NCBI GenBank assembly: GCA_937899055.1
Contig: CALBPX010000120.1
Location: 1 to 10,253, forward strand
DNA: 10,253 nucleotides
Direction: 5' to 3'
From: an uncultured Bacteroidales bacterium
GTDB lineage: Bacteria > Bacteroidota > Bacteroidia > Bacteroidales > UBA932
The notes under the pieces are model-generated. The model searched no databases. It saw only the letters and a list, made by a program, of their open reading frames with translations, and had not been told where the DNA came from. Both the position numbers and the translations under genes were made by a program. Below are positions 1 to 6,405 of this stretch, piece after piece. Each line of letters opens with the position of its first letter. Within the stretch, counting starts at the first letter, position 1.

Positions 1-43
1 GTGGTTGGGAGTTTACAAGAAAAAGGAGAATAGCCATGAGTAA
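1..43 (+). other. probable 3' end of an upstream small gene plus ribosome binding site
   Basis: The window opens inside what is probably the tail of another small plus-strand gene. Frame 2 reads WLGVYKKKENSHE and stops at 41-43. Frame 1 also stays open from the edge to a stop at 31-33. The frame-2 reading would overlap the next start (36) by 8 bases, the same overlap used further down in this array. A clear purine-rich ribosome binding site, AAGGAG at 23-28, lies 7 bases before the ATG at 36. Which frame is coding cannot be decided from the few codons present. Confidence 0.3.
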
Positions 44-182
44 AAACTGTAATAAGGGCATCGGAGACCGAGAGAAGCACTATGTTGACAGGTGCTATTG
101 GCTCTACAACGGGAAATGTATCCGTTCTGATAAGGAGCCGTGTTTGTATAACCTTGGGAAAAACATGAAAGAAATAAAATAA
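36..182 (+). CDS. 48-aa cysteine-patterned small protein, copy 1
   Basis: This short ORF starts at ATG 36, behind AAGGAG with 7-base spacing, and ends in TAA at 180-182. The product has 48 residues with cysteines at positions 5, 20, 28 and 36. The last three are evenly spaced (C-x7-C-x7-C) inside the block DRCYWLYNGKCIR followed by DKEPC and YNLGK. A second gene at 462-584 carries the same block, and the third-position differences between the two copies support real translation. The regular cysteine spacing could bind a metal or form a small fold, but I recognise no family. There is no signal peptide or membrane segment. It is the first visible gene of a tightly packed small-gene array. Function unknown. 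Confidence 0.72.
   Translation: MSKNCNKGIGDREKHYVDRCYWLYNGKCIRSDKEPCLYNLGKNMKEIK
87..157 (+). repeat. 71-bp duplicated segment, copy 1 (partner 492-562)
   Basis: Aligned by hand without gaps, this segment matches 492-562 at 62 of 71 bases (offset 405). Most of the nine differences sit at third codon positions and leave the protein block largely unchanged. It encodes the conserved cysteine block of the two small proteins at 36-182 and 462-584. It is best read as an old coding duplication under purifying selection. Confidence 0.85.
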
Positions 183-195
183 TGGAGAAAGAATC

Positions 196-465
196 ATGTA
201 CAGCGTAGAACAAATTTGGGAAGCACAAGAGAGTGCCTATAATAAGATGATGGAGGATGATGACCAGTATTGTCATCCAGAATCTTTTAGATGGGGATTT
301 GAGCAAGGTGTTGAATGGGCAGAGAAAGACCTTGCGTTCACAAAAGATGATGTGCGGACAATCTACAATCTTGTCCGAGACTTACAAGTTAAGTATTCTG
401 CCACAGAAAGATGCCTGCAAGAAGTCGCCGATATTTTTAACAAACAGAGAAAAGAAAAATTATGA
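196..465 (+). CDS. 89-aa hypothetical protein with AEKDLA motif, copy 1
   Basis: The start ATG at 196 follows TGGAG (183-187) at good spacing. The product is acidic at its N-terminus (MMEDDD near residues 18-23) and predicted mostly helical. Residues 35-53 carry the pattern F-x-Q-G-x-E-x-A-E-K-D-L-A-x-T-x-x-D-V, and the C-terminus ends with FNKQRK. The gene at 843-1139 repeats both features, and 15 bases (322-336) are identical to 978-992. Proteins with this GxEQAEKDLALT type of motif recur, to my memory, in small-gene clusters of Bacteroidales phages, without a known function. The gene ends in an ATGA overlap with the next one, which suggests coupled translation. Confidence 0.85.
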   Translation: MYSVEQIWEAQESAYNKMMEDDDQYCHPESFRWGFEQGVEWAEKDLAFTKDDVRTIYNLVRDLQVKYSATERCLQEVADIFNKQRKEKL

Positions 466-584
466 CTGTAACGGAAATATATTCAAAGGCCGACAGGTGC
501 TATTGGTTCTACAACGGAAAGTGCATCCGTCCTGAAAAGGAGTCGTGCTGGTATAACCTTGGAAAGAAGAAAAGCAATGAGTGA
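462..584 (+). CDS. 40-aa cysteine-patterned small protein, copy 2
   Basis: The start ATG (462-464) overlaps the TGA of the previous gene (463-465), and translation ends in TGA at 582-584. The 40-residue product repeats the block of the first copy as DRCYWFYNGKCIR, then KESC and YNLGK, keeping the C-x7-C-x7-C spacing. The N-terminus differs and lacks the extra cysteine seen at residue 5 of copy 1. The next gene begins inside it at 577, on a ribosome binding site formed by its own GGAAAG codons. It fits an exact coupled-overlap slot between two other genes, which supports it as a real gene despite its size. Function unknown. Confidence 0.7.
   Translation: MTVTEIYSKADRCYWFYNGKCIRPEKESCWYNLGKKKSNE
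492..562 (+). repeat. 71-bp duplicated segment, copy 2 (partner 87-157)
   Basis: This is the second copy of the cysteine-block duplication, 62 of 71 bases identical to 87-157 by hand alignment without gaps. See the two small genes that contain it. Confidence 0.85.
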
Positions 585-843
585 AAGAGCAGAAAAGCAT
601 GCCTGGCGTTTATTCCCTATTTTGAGGGATACACTTGAGAACAAACCAGTCAAGTACAGCAGGCGCGACGCAAGATTGTTAGCATACACCTCTTACCGAC
701 AGGCCGAGAAAGACACGATTGAAAGGGTTGTAAAATGGTTGGAGGAAAACAACATCGGATACAATTATAGCGAATCGTCTTTTGATTGCGGCGACCCGGC
801 AGAACTGATTAAAGACCTCAAAAAAGCATTGGAGGAAGAATAA
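577..843 (+). CDS. 88-aa hypothetical protein with QAEKD motif
   Basis: I chose ATG 577 over the in-frame ATG at 559. It lies behind GGAAAGAAG (561-569) and gives the short 8-base overlap common in this array. The product starts MSERAEKHAWRLFP and is predicted helical. It contains a YRQAEKD segment near residues 42-48 followed by a helix ending WLEENN. The QAEKD block, and its DNA (GAGAAAGAC, 706-714), resembles the motif in the neighbours at 196-465 and 843-1139, but the rest does not align, so common ancestry is only possible. A second ribosome binding site near its 3' end (GGAGGAAG, 831-838) serves the next gene, whose ATG overlaps this gene's TAA by one base. Function unknown. Confidence 0.82.
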   Translation: MSERAEKHAWRLFPILRDTLENKPVKYSRRDARLLAYTSYRQAEKDTIERVVKWLEENNIGYNYSESSFDCGDPAELIKDLKKALEEE

Positions 844-1139
844 TGAGTAAAGCAGAAGAAGCGGCTTTGAAAGCCTATCCCGAAGATTGGGTGGCTGGTT
901 ATTTTGACGACCCGGATGAAGTGACCGATGATAACGAAGAAGCAAGGGAGTATTTTCAGCAAGGCTATGAACAAGCCGAGAAAGACCTTGCGCTGACATG
1001 GCAAGATGTGGCTATCCTCATTACAATCTACGAACAGGGAGTTGACAATGGTGACTACCACAGATACAACGAGGCCGAGTGGATGAAAGAGTACAGCCAG
1101 GACATTTTACGAAGGTTTAACAAAATCAGAAAGAAATGA
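843..1139 (+). CDS. 98-aa hypothetical protein with AEKDLA motif, copy 2
   Basis: ATG 843 overlaps the TAA of the previous gene by one base and follows GGAGGAAG. The N-terminal third is strongly acidic (FDDPDEVTDDNEE, residues 21-33). Residues 38-55 (F-x-Q-G-x-E-x-A-E-K-D-L-A-x-T-x-x-D-V) match the 89-aa protein at 196-465, and both end in FNKxRK. The two are probably paralogues. The region up to here is AT-rich (about 37% GC in 1081-1140 by count), and the next gene is clearly GC-richer (about 53% in 1141-1200). This gene may therefore mark the end of a separately acquired block. Function unknown. Confidence 0.85.
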   Translation: MSKAEEAALKAYPEDWVAGYFDDPDEVTDDNEEAREYFQQGYEQAEKDLALTWQDVAILITIYEQGVDNGDYHRYNEAEWMKEYSQDILRRFNKIRKK

Positions 1140-1537
1140 GAACACCCGAAAACATACTCACCGACAGCATCTTCCTCATGGCCTTCGCGCAAGACCTGAT
1201 GATACAGGATCTGCTTGTCCGGCTGAAATCCAAGGGAGACGGACTTCGCCAGCGGTCAAAGTTCAACCTTAACGAAATGATAAAGGCCCTAAAGCGGGCC
1301 AGCCACTTTGCCGATGAACTCCGGGAAGAACTCTTTGACGCAGACGCCGAACACAAGTGGAAGAACATCCAGACATGGCAGGATGAAGCCAACGAAGTGG
1401 CCCGTCTTGTCCTCCTTTGGGAAGACCGCGAGCCGCATCCCGAAGTCTGCGACGACATCTTCAAGTTCATCCGTTCCACGCAAGGTGACGGAGTAGTGAC
1501 CGAAGAAATGCTGAAAAACTACTACTTAATTAAATAA
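1136..1537 (+). CDS. 133-aa hypothetical helical protein
   Basis: ATG 1136 overlaps the TGA of the previous gene (ATGA), so translation is probably coupled. The product is predicted to be almost entirely helical, with a charged central part (around FADELREELFDADAEHKW, residues 57-74) and an aromatic end (NYYLIK). I see no catalytic motif, signal peptide or membrane segment. Base composition changes here to that of the downstream genes. An AT-rich spacer containing TTAATTAAAT covers its end. Function unknown; it is an accessory phage gene by context. Confidence 0.8.
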   Translation: MRTPENILTDSIFLMAFAQDLMIQDLLVRLKSKGDGLRQRSKFNLNEMIKALKRASHFADELREELFDADAEHKWKNIQTWQDEANEVARLVLLWEDREPHPEVCDDIFKFIRSTQGDGVVTEEMLKNYYLIK

Positions 1538-1539
1538 CT

Positions 1540-1800
1540 ATGACCCCCAAGAAAGCAAGATGGCTCATGCGCCGGCCATGGTACGTAAGATGGCGCATGC
1601 GGAAAATCAAAAGGCAGTGGGGCTACTGGGACGAAATGCTCATGGAAGCCCTCACCCCGTCCGTCGGCGAATGCACACGCCAGATGGAGCGGCTGGCAAA
1701 GAAAAACATGTGGTACGAGAAGCGTTACTGTACGCCCCATAGCGGAAGGGACGGCGGGGCAACAATAAGCAGCACACCAAGGAGGAAGGCCGATGAGTAA
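1540..1800 (+). CDS. 86-aa basic, tryptophan-rich hypothetical protein
   Basis: The gene starts two bases after the previous stop, at ATG 1540, with no visible Shine-Dalgarno sequence. The N-terminal third is very basic and rich in Trp and Arg (KKARWLMRRPWYVRWRMRK, residues 4-22), which suggests nucleic-acid or membrane-surface contact. The C-terminal 20 residues look unstructured. The last codons contain the GGAGGAAGG ribosome binding site and the ATG (1793) of the following gene, an 8-base overlap. I recognise no family. A second open frame over the same DNA (1560-1742) looks like a shadow. Confidence 0.7.
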   Translation: MTPKKARWLMRRPWYVRWRMRKIKRQWGYWDEMLMEALTPSVGECTRQMERLAKKNMWYEKRYCTPHSGRDGGATISSTPRRKADE

Positions 1801-2140
1801 CCAGCGTACAGAAAACGAGTTCCTGCCCGCTATGGTGACATGGTTCCGGGAGACCTACCCGGAACTGGCCTCGCTCATGGTGTATGTTCCCCGCGCCACC
1901 AAAGCCCTGGAGAAGAAAGGAGCAACCTACGGCAGTGCAGACCTTATCCTACTCTACCCCACCAGCGGCTATTCCGCCCTATGCGTCCAGGTGCTCAACC
2001 GCACGGAGCGCAATTCCGACTGTCACAAGCGCTGGCGCTTCCTTGTGGAACACCAAGGGTGCAAGTGCGTAACCATCCGTGACTTCACCGCCTTCTGCGA
2101 GGCCGTGGAAGAATACCTTGAAAACTCTCCCTATGCCTAA
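1793..2140 (+). CDS. VRR-NUC-like (PD-(D/E)XK fold) protein, probably catalytically inactive
   Basis: The 115-aa product has the length and layout of stand-alone VRR-NUC proteins, small Mg-dependent nucleases of the PD-(D/E)XK superfamily that are common in phages. Visible elements are an N-terminal acidic helix (TENEFLPAMVTWF, Glu7/Glu9), a GSADLILLYP strand with Asp50 at the place of the family's G-x-PD motif, a following strand, and a C-terminal helix ending FCEAVEEYL. In the family the second strand carries ExK. Here it reads CVQVLNR, with Gln66 and Leu68 where Glu and Lys are expected, and the usual S-x-x-Q is replaced by SDCH. I infer a binding or structural role rather than cleavage. 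Assignment is from layout and memory, not from a search. It is preceded by a strong GGAGGAAGG site and overlaps both neighbours by 8 bases. Confidence 0.66.
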   Translation: MSNQRTENEFLPAMVTWFRETYPELASLMVYVPRATKALEKKGATYGSADLILLYPTSGYSALCVQVLNRTERNSDCHKRWRFLVEHQGCKCVTIRDFTAFCEAVEEYLENSPYA

Positions 2141-2390
2141 GATTGAACTCCCCGGCCACGTTATCTTCGCCTTCTCCGTGGAAGAAAAAGAGAAGGCCCG
2201 ATATTACCATATCATCTACGATGAAAAGGGCGACATGTACAAAGACCACAGCCAGCTTGCCGGAGGAATCTACAAGCTCCTGCAGGACTATCCATACATC
2301 ATGGAAGACCTAATCTTTGTCATGAACGCCTTTACCAAAGAAATGAACGACCAGATAGAATCCCTGTTCAACAATGAAAAGAAAGCCTAA
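2133..2390 (+). CDS. 85-aa hypothetical protein
   Basis: I chose ATG 2133, which overlaps the previous gene by 8 bases, rather than the in-frame ATG 2079, which would overlap by 62. The product begins MPKIELPGHVIFAFSV. It has a short beta-rich first half (VIFAF, YYHIIYDEKG) and a helical second half (residues about 40-80) ending in a basic/acidic tail. No known motif is visible. Its 3' end contains the start of the next gene (17-base overlap). Probably an accessory phage protein of unknown function. Confidence 0.72.
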   Translation: MPKIELPGHVIFAFSVEEKEKARYYHIIYDEKGDMYKDHSQLAGGIYKLLQDYPYIMEDLIFVMNAFTKEMNDQIESLFNNEKKA

Positions 2391-2661
2391 ACTCAACTTC
2401 CTCGTCACCGACGAAGAATTCACCCAGCTCAAAGACGGAACGTCCCGTCTTTTCAAAACCAAACTCACGAAGCAAGCCGTGGAATCCCTTCCCCGTGCCA
2501 TAGAAGTGAATCCGCTCACGCTTGTGTTCCCCGTGCAGTTATGCCCCACAACCGTCTCCTTCCGCACCAGGAAGAAAGACACCTGCCAGCGGGACATCCT
2601 GAATGTCATGGCGCAGAAAGAAGAAAACGGCGACGAAATCCTTAAAATCCGACTGAAATGA
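2374..2661 (+). CDS. 95-aa hypothetical protein
   Basis: ATG 2374 lies within the last codons of the previous gene. The product starts MKRKPKLNFLVTDEEFTQLK, then GTSRLFKTKLTKQAVESLP, then a beta-rich segment (LTLVFPVQL near residues 48-56, TTVSFRTRKK), and ends with a charged strand (EILKIRLK). The layout (short helix, conserved-looking D-G-T, later strands) hints at a small alpha/beta domain, but I cannot name the family. It ends in an ATGA overlap with the next gene. Confidence 0.74.
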   Translation: MKRKPKLNFLVTDEEFTQLKDGTSRLFKTKLTKQAVESLPRAIEVNPLTLVFPVQLCPTTVSFRTRKKDTCQRDILNVMAQKEENGDEILKIRLK

Positions 2662-2924
2662 GCAATACATACCGACGCAGCAAGAAACCTATAACCATTG
2701 ATACCAACGCACTGTCCACCTATCGGACTGCCGTTGCACTCCGCATTCAGCGCAGGAGCAAGGGCCGCATCCGTGGGCGGGACGCCTGGGAGCTGGCCGC
2801 GCCCGGCGGTTTTATCCTGTGGCTTTTCCGCAAGCCGATTGCCTTCTTCAAGAAGCGCAGGGTTGACAAGGCCCTTAAGCGCCATCTCAATAAGTCAAAT
2901 AGCGAACCCGCAACTGATAAATAA
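2658..2924 (+). CDS. 88-aa strongly basic hypothetical protein with a short hydrophobic segment
   Basis: ATG 2658 overlaps the previous TGA (ATGA). The protein is very basic: a central run IQRRSKGRIRGR (residues 30-41), then a hydrophobic stretch AAPGGFILWLFRKPIAFF (47-64), then KKRRVDKALKRHLNK. The hydrophobic part is too short and too interrupted by charge for a standard transmembrane helix, but could lie on a membrane or pack against a partner. I recognise no family. A 191-aa open frame on the opposite strand covers this gene and its two upstream neighbours and is most likely a shadow. Confidence 0.72.
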   Translation: MSNTYRRSKKPITIDTNALSTYRTAVALRIQRRSKGRIRGRDAWELAAPGGFILWLFRKPIAFFKKRRVDKALKRHLNKSNSEPATDK

Positions 2925-2939
2925 TTAGGATATTTGCCC

Positions 2940-3326
2940 ATGGAACTGACGAATTTGATACAGGATATGCCGACGGACCAGCCCCGGCTCCGCGTGTACG
3001 GAACACACGCCATCTTCAATTCGGTAGCCGTCCGTTTGCTTGAACTCAAGCCCGGAGATTACGTGCGATTCTCCAAGCCGAGGATTCACACCGGGAACAA
3101 GACGCCGATATATGTAGGGAAGACAACCAATATCAACGGAGCTTTCCGGGTGTTCAAGAAGGATGCGCGCATGCGGGTGAATGGGACGGTGCTGATGAGA
3201 AAGCTCCAGGAGAGTTTGGATGGCCCCGGATGCTACCGCATCTGTCCGGAGGATTCAGTTACCGAGAACGGAGAAACGCAGTACAATATATTCTTTCGCA
3301 AGTATGATAAAAAAGATACCGATTAA
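2940..3326 (+). CDS. 128-aa hypothetical protein next to the tail gene
   Basis: ATG 2940 is preferred over an in-frame TTG at 2934, because the weak site AGGA (2927-2930) sits 9 bases before the ATG but only 3 before the TTG. The product looks beta-rich: RVYGTHAIFNSVAVRLLELK, then PGDYVRFSKPRI (residues about 38-49), TPIYVGKT, and a late IFFRKYDKKD tail. The 'LKPGDYVRF' turn recalls small beta-barrel or swapped-hairpin proteins found in Bacteroidales phages, but this is only a resemblance. Its last 23 bases contain the start of the large structural gene, so the two are probably translated together and may act together. Confidence 0.75.
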   Translation: MELTNLIQDMPTDQPRLRVYGTHAIFNSVAVRLLELKPGDYVRFSKPRIHTGNKTPIYVGKTTNINGAFRVFKKDARMRVNGTVLMRKLQESLDGPGCYRICPEDSVTENGETQYNIFFRKYDKKDTD

Positions 3327-6063
3327 GGGAATTTCCCGTGACCCTTCCGGTCAAGTGTCCGCAGACGGCATGTGTGCGGAATCCCTCAACGTGCAGCTGG
3401 ACATGGGCGAGGTAGCACCGATGATGGCTCCGAAGCCGGTTACGGAGTATGGTGACGACCTTTCCGTTGAAGGGGATATTTTGTATATCCATAAGGGTGT
3501 TGGCCTTGGCTACGAAAATCTTATCTGCCTTTCCGGACTAAATCTATTTGCGTATAAAAGCGGTGGTGGCACACTACCGCTTTACACATACGAAGCCGCT
3601 CCTACAATCAAGTCTATTACCCATGTGGGTAATACCTTGATTGTTTCCGAGGGCGATAATCTGCGGTATTTCCTCTATAAAGATAACGAATACCATTATC
3701 TTGGTACGAAGATTCCTGTGCCGGCAATCTGGTTTGGGGCGCAGCATACTGCGTTCGGCTCACCACGGGAGGATGTGACAGCTACAACACCGGGGAGGTA
3801 TCCCGACAGAGAAGGTGAAGGCACCCACTTTGTTTATGATGCAAAGGTTGAGAGAGTGGAATACGCCGTAGGCTCACTTGATCCTGATTCATGGGGGACG
3901 GTGGCCACTAAGTTCGTTCTTGATGACGCCGACGCAATAAGCATCATGGACCAGCTGTGGGGGAAGGTAGATGAAAACCTTGATTATTACATTAAAAGAG
4001 GAGAAGCTATATTCCCGATATTCGTTAGATACGCGGTGAGGCTTTACGACGACACTCTTTACGCATGCTCTATTCCTATTCTTCTCGGAGGAGACATTGA
4101 AAAGCAAATAGATGTGAAACTTTGGGCCCCCACAACGGGAGAACACTATATGCCGGAAGGTGGCACGCACACATCTCTCTATTGGGATGTTTACGGATGC
4201 GTAGGAACTCCAAGGCCATATAAGATTATGGTCGATTTTTCAGAATCTCAACTTGCCACATTGTACGATGGCTGGGGCGACATTGTAAAAAGCATCGACT
4301 TCTTTATCTCCGACCAAATAATCCCGGCAGCGAGAAGGGACGCGATACAATTAACCGACCGAACCCTCGTACAAACCGGTGACGATTCAACAGTTTGGGG
4401 ATATTATCAAGCAAGAGCGAATGGCGTTATTGACCCCGCCACAACTGGAGAGGAGTTGATTACCGCACACTCTCAGACATATCTTGCAAAGTCAATCGCT
4501 ATCACGGAGCTTACATCCCGTATCGGCCTTGAAATTTGGGATGATATAAATCTCTCTGCTGATTACATACTGAATCAGGAGGCCCTGATTGAAAGTTATC
4601 TATCAAATCATCAATGGTTATCTGATAGCCTCGCAAACTATAACAACTCTATGCTCATGTTGAGACCGTCGCTACGTCTTGGGCATGGGCACCCTTATCT
4701 TCATTCTTCTAAATGGATTACAAATGTCGAATCCGGTTTGACTGGATATGGATTTGTGTTCCATTTACAAGTGAACGGGAACGAGTATGATGTAGCTTCG
4801 GTGGCTCCCGATGGAGAATATAGCATAGACGCAAAATCCTCAACAGAAAGCATCTACCCTTATTCGACAGAATACACGGAATACCCGGTCGCATGGTTGG
4901 CGTATCCAGATTCAAGGTGTACAAGCGTTACTGTCCTGAAATTTATTCATGGACAAGCGCGCTTATGGGCAATACACCCAATGAAGCCTCTGGCAACACA
5001 AGATGTTGCTTATTGTTTTACGGGTTTCGGAAAAACCATTGGCGGCATTCTTGACAGCCGGGCCACGATAAGGGAAAATAATCTTGTACCGAACACAAAT
5101 GTCCTTATACAGACCAAAAGTTCCAATCCGTTTATAACAACCCCTTCCGGCGTCGTTACGATGAGTGGGGATATTTTGAATATAGGCACTGTAACAACTC
5201 CGCTTTCCGAAGGGCAGGCTGGACAATTCCACTTATATGTGTTTACTACCGAGGGTATTTTCGCTCTTTCTGTAAATGACGAAGGTGTACTGATGTATAG
5301 CCACTCAGTTTCGCGAGAGTTACTATTAAACAAGAACTCACTTGTTCCCATTGAGCAGGCCATCTTCTTCGCATCGGCCCGTGGACTGATGCTGCTACAG
5401 GGCTCCACTGTCACCAAGGTTTCCGAGCTGATGGACGGTAAGCCAGATAGTTTGAGCAACGAATTGGCGCAGTCTATCGCCAGTCGCTTCTTTAGTGGTA
5501 TCCCCATTGAGGAAACGGCTCCGTTCTATCAGTTCCTCAACGGCTGCAAGATGGCATACGACTACGCCAATGCCCGTATCATCCTCTATCGGGAAGGGCA
5601 GTCGGACATGTATGTCTACAAGTTCAACACGCAGTCCTGGCACCGTATGGCATGGAATCCGCTCCGCACTCCCGTGCGCACCCTCAACTCCTACCCGGAG
5701 GCGTTCATCGTGGAATCAGACGGACTGGGCCACCAGATCCCCATGAACTATTCCACCCTCGCAGAAGACCCCGAAGGGCTTCCCCTCCCCGGTCTTGTCT
5801 ACACCCGTGAGCTTTCGCTGGACGAAATAGACATCTACAAGACCATCAATCGGCTGAAAGTCCGTGGGCGTTATGCCGACGGCCATGTGAAGTGGGCGCT
5901 CCAGGGCTCCAATGACGGAATCAATTACAGGACGCTCCACTCACTTCGCGGACCGTCCTGGAAATGGTATCGTATTGCAGTGGTAACGCTGCTGGATGCG
6001 CAGGAGCGAATCTCATACATTGAACTGGACTACACGCCCAAGTTCACCAACAAAATCCGTTAG
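3304..6063 (+). CDS. putative tail hub/nozzle-type structural protein (919 aa)
   Basis: I place the start at ATG 3304, giving MIKKIPIKGISRDPSGQVS. The longer frame from 3220 would lie inside the previous gene. The opening (a short basic stretch, then ADGMCAESLNVQLDMGEVAP) follows the plan of tail hub/nozzle proteins of short-tailed phages, in which an early 'N-M/N-V' strand precedes repeated beta-propeller blades. Blade-like units are visible, such as FFASARGLMLLQGSTVTKVS (about residues 686-705) and MYVYKFNTQSWHRM (about 769-782). The C-terminus (VKWALQGSNDGINYR through YIELDYTPKFTNKIR) looks like a closing beta-sandwich that I recall from Bacteroidales phage structural proteins. Base composition is uneven: residues about 60-680 are AT-richer than both ends. 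The gene ends head-on against the minus-strand array. Assignment to a virion tail role is fairly confident; nozzle versus another tail component is an inference. Confidence 0.68.
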   Translation: MIKKIPIKGISRDPSGQVSADGMCAESLNVQLDMGEVAPMMAPKPVTEYGDDLSVEGDILYIHKGVGLGYENLICLSGLNLFAYKSGGGTLPLYTYEAAPTIKSITHVGNTLIVSEGDNLRYFLYKDNEYHYLGTKIPVPAIWFGAQHTAFGSPREDVTATTPGRYPDREGEGTHFVYDAKVERVEYAVGSLDPDSWGTVATKFVLDDADAISIMDQLWGKVDENLDYYIKRGEAIFPIFVRYAVRLYDDTLYACSIPILLGGDIEKQIDVKLWAPTTGEHYMPEGGTHTSLYWDVYGCVGTPRPYKIMVDFSESQLATLYDGWGDIVKSIDFFISDQIIPAARRDAIQLTDRTLVQTGDDSTVWGYYQARANGVIDPATTGEELITAHSQTYLAKSIAITELTSRIGLEIWDDINLSADYILNQEALIESYLSNHQWLSDSLANYNNSMLMLRPSLRLGHGHPYLHSSKWITNVESGLTGYGFVFHLQVNGNEYDVASVAPDGEYSIDAKSSTESIYPYSTEYTEYPVAWLAYPDSRCTSVTVLKFIHGQARLWAIHPMKPLATQDVAYCFTGFGKTIGGILDSRATIRENNLVPNTNVLIQTKSSNPFITTPSGVVTMSGDILNIGTVTTPLSEGQAGQFHLYVFTTEGIFALSVNDEGVLMYSHSVSRELLLNKNSLVPIEQAIFFASARGLMLLQGSTVTKVSELMDGKPDSLSNELAQSIASRFFSGIPIEETAPFYQFLNGCKMAYDYANARIILYREGQSDMYVYKFNTQSWHRMAWNPLRTPVRTLNSYPEAFIVESDGLGHQIPMNYSTLAEDPEGLPLPGLVYTRELSLDEIDIYKTINRLKVRGRYADGHVKWALQGSNDGINYRTLHSLRGPSWKWYRIAVVTLLDAQERISYIELDYTPKFTNKIR

Positions 6064-6401
6064 TTCATAACAGTTCCGCTGGTGCGGTTGGCGAGTTCCG
6101 TGAGCTCGTCAACCTCGCCTTCTTCAATATCGGCGGTGGGTGCAGCGCCGACGAGTTTCGGCAGCACATACGGAGCCAGCTTGGCAATAGTGTCGCAGCG
6201 CTCCTTTGGCGTCATGGACTTGAGGTCTTTCTCAATCTCCGGGAGCTGCTTCTTAATCAGTTCCGTCAGTTTGATTTGCAGGTCCTCGCGGCTTTCCTCG
6301 GCCTGCTGGCGGCGGGCCTTCTTTGCAGCCTTCTCGGCCTGTTTGAGCTGTTGCTGCTGTATTTCTTTAGGCTGGATGGCCTTGGTAGCTTTTCTGGGCA
6401 T
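6060..6401 (-). CDS. 113-aa basic coiled-coil protein, possibly small-terminase-like
   Basis: Last gene of the minus-strand array, starting 4 bases after the previous stop. The N-terminus is Lys/Gln-rich (KEIQQQQLKQAEKAAKKARR, residues 12-31) and forms a long predicted coiled coil to about residue 60. A motif MTPKERCDTIAKLAPYVLPKL (63-83) follows, then an acidic tail (DIEEGEVDEL). To my memory, a 'xxPKERxxxxxKLxxYVLPKL' motif after a helix is common in small proteins of Bacteroidales phages near terminase genes, some annotated as small terminase-like. No large terminase gene is in the window, so this cannot be confirmed by neighbourhood. A DNA-binding or scaffolding role is also possible. Its TAA overlaps the stop of the convergent tail gene. 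Confidence 0.62.
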   Translation of the reverse strand: MPRKATKAIQPKEIQQQQLKQAEKAAKKARRQQAEESREDLQIKLTELIKKQLPEIEKDLKSMTPKERCDTIAKLAPYVLPKLVGAAPTADIEEGEVDELTELANRTSGTVMN

Positions 6402-6405
6402 GGCG

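Noticed and set aside
2310..2885. 191-aa open frame on the minus strand
   Set aside because: It lies opposite three small plus-strand genes joined by coupled overlaps, has no ribosome binding site and reads as low-complexity mixed composition. It is most likely a shadow of GC-rich codons.
2934..2936. TTG as the start of the 128-aa gene
   Set aside because: The ATG six bases later has a better distance to the weak AGGA site.
5010..5507. 165-aa minus-strand open frame inside the tail gene
   Set aside because: It overlaps the middle of a long, clearly coding plus-strand gene and shows no motif or start signal.
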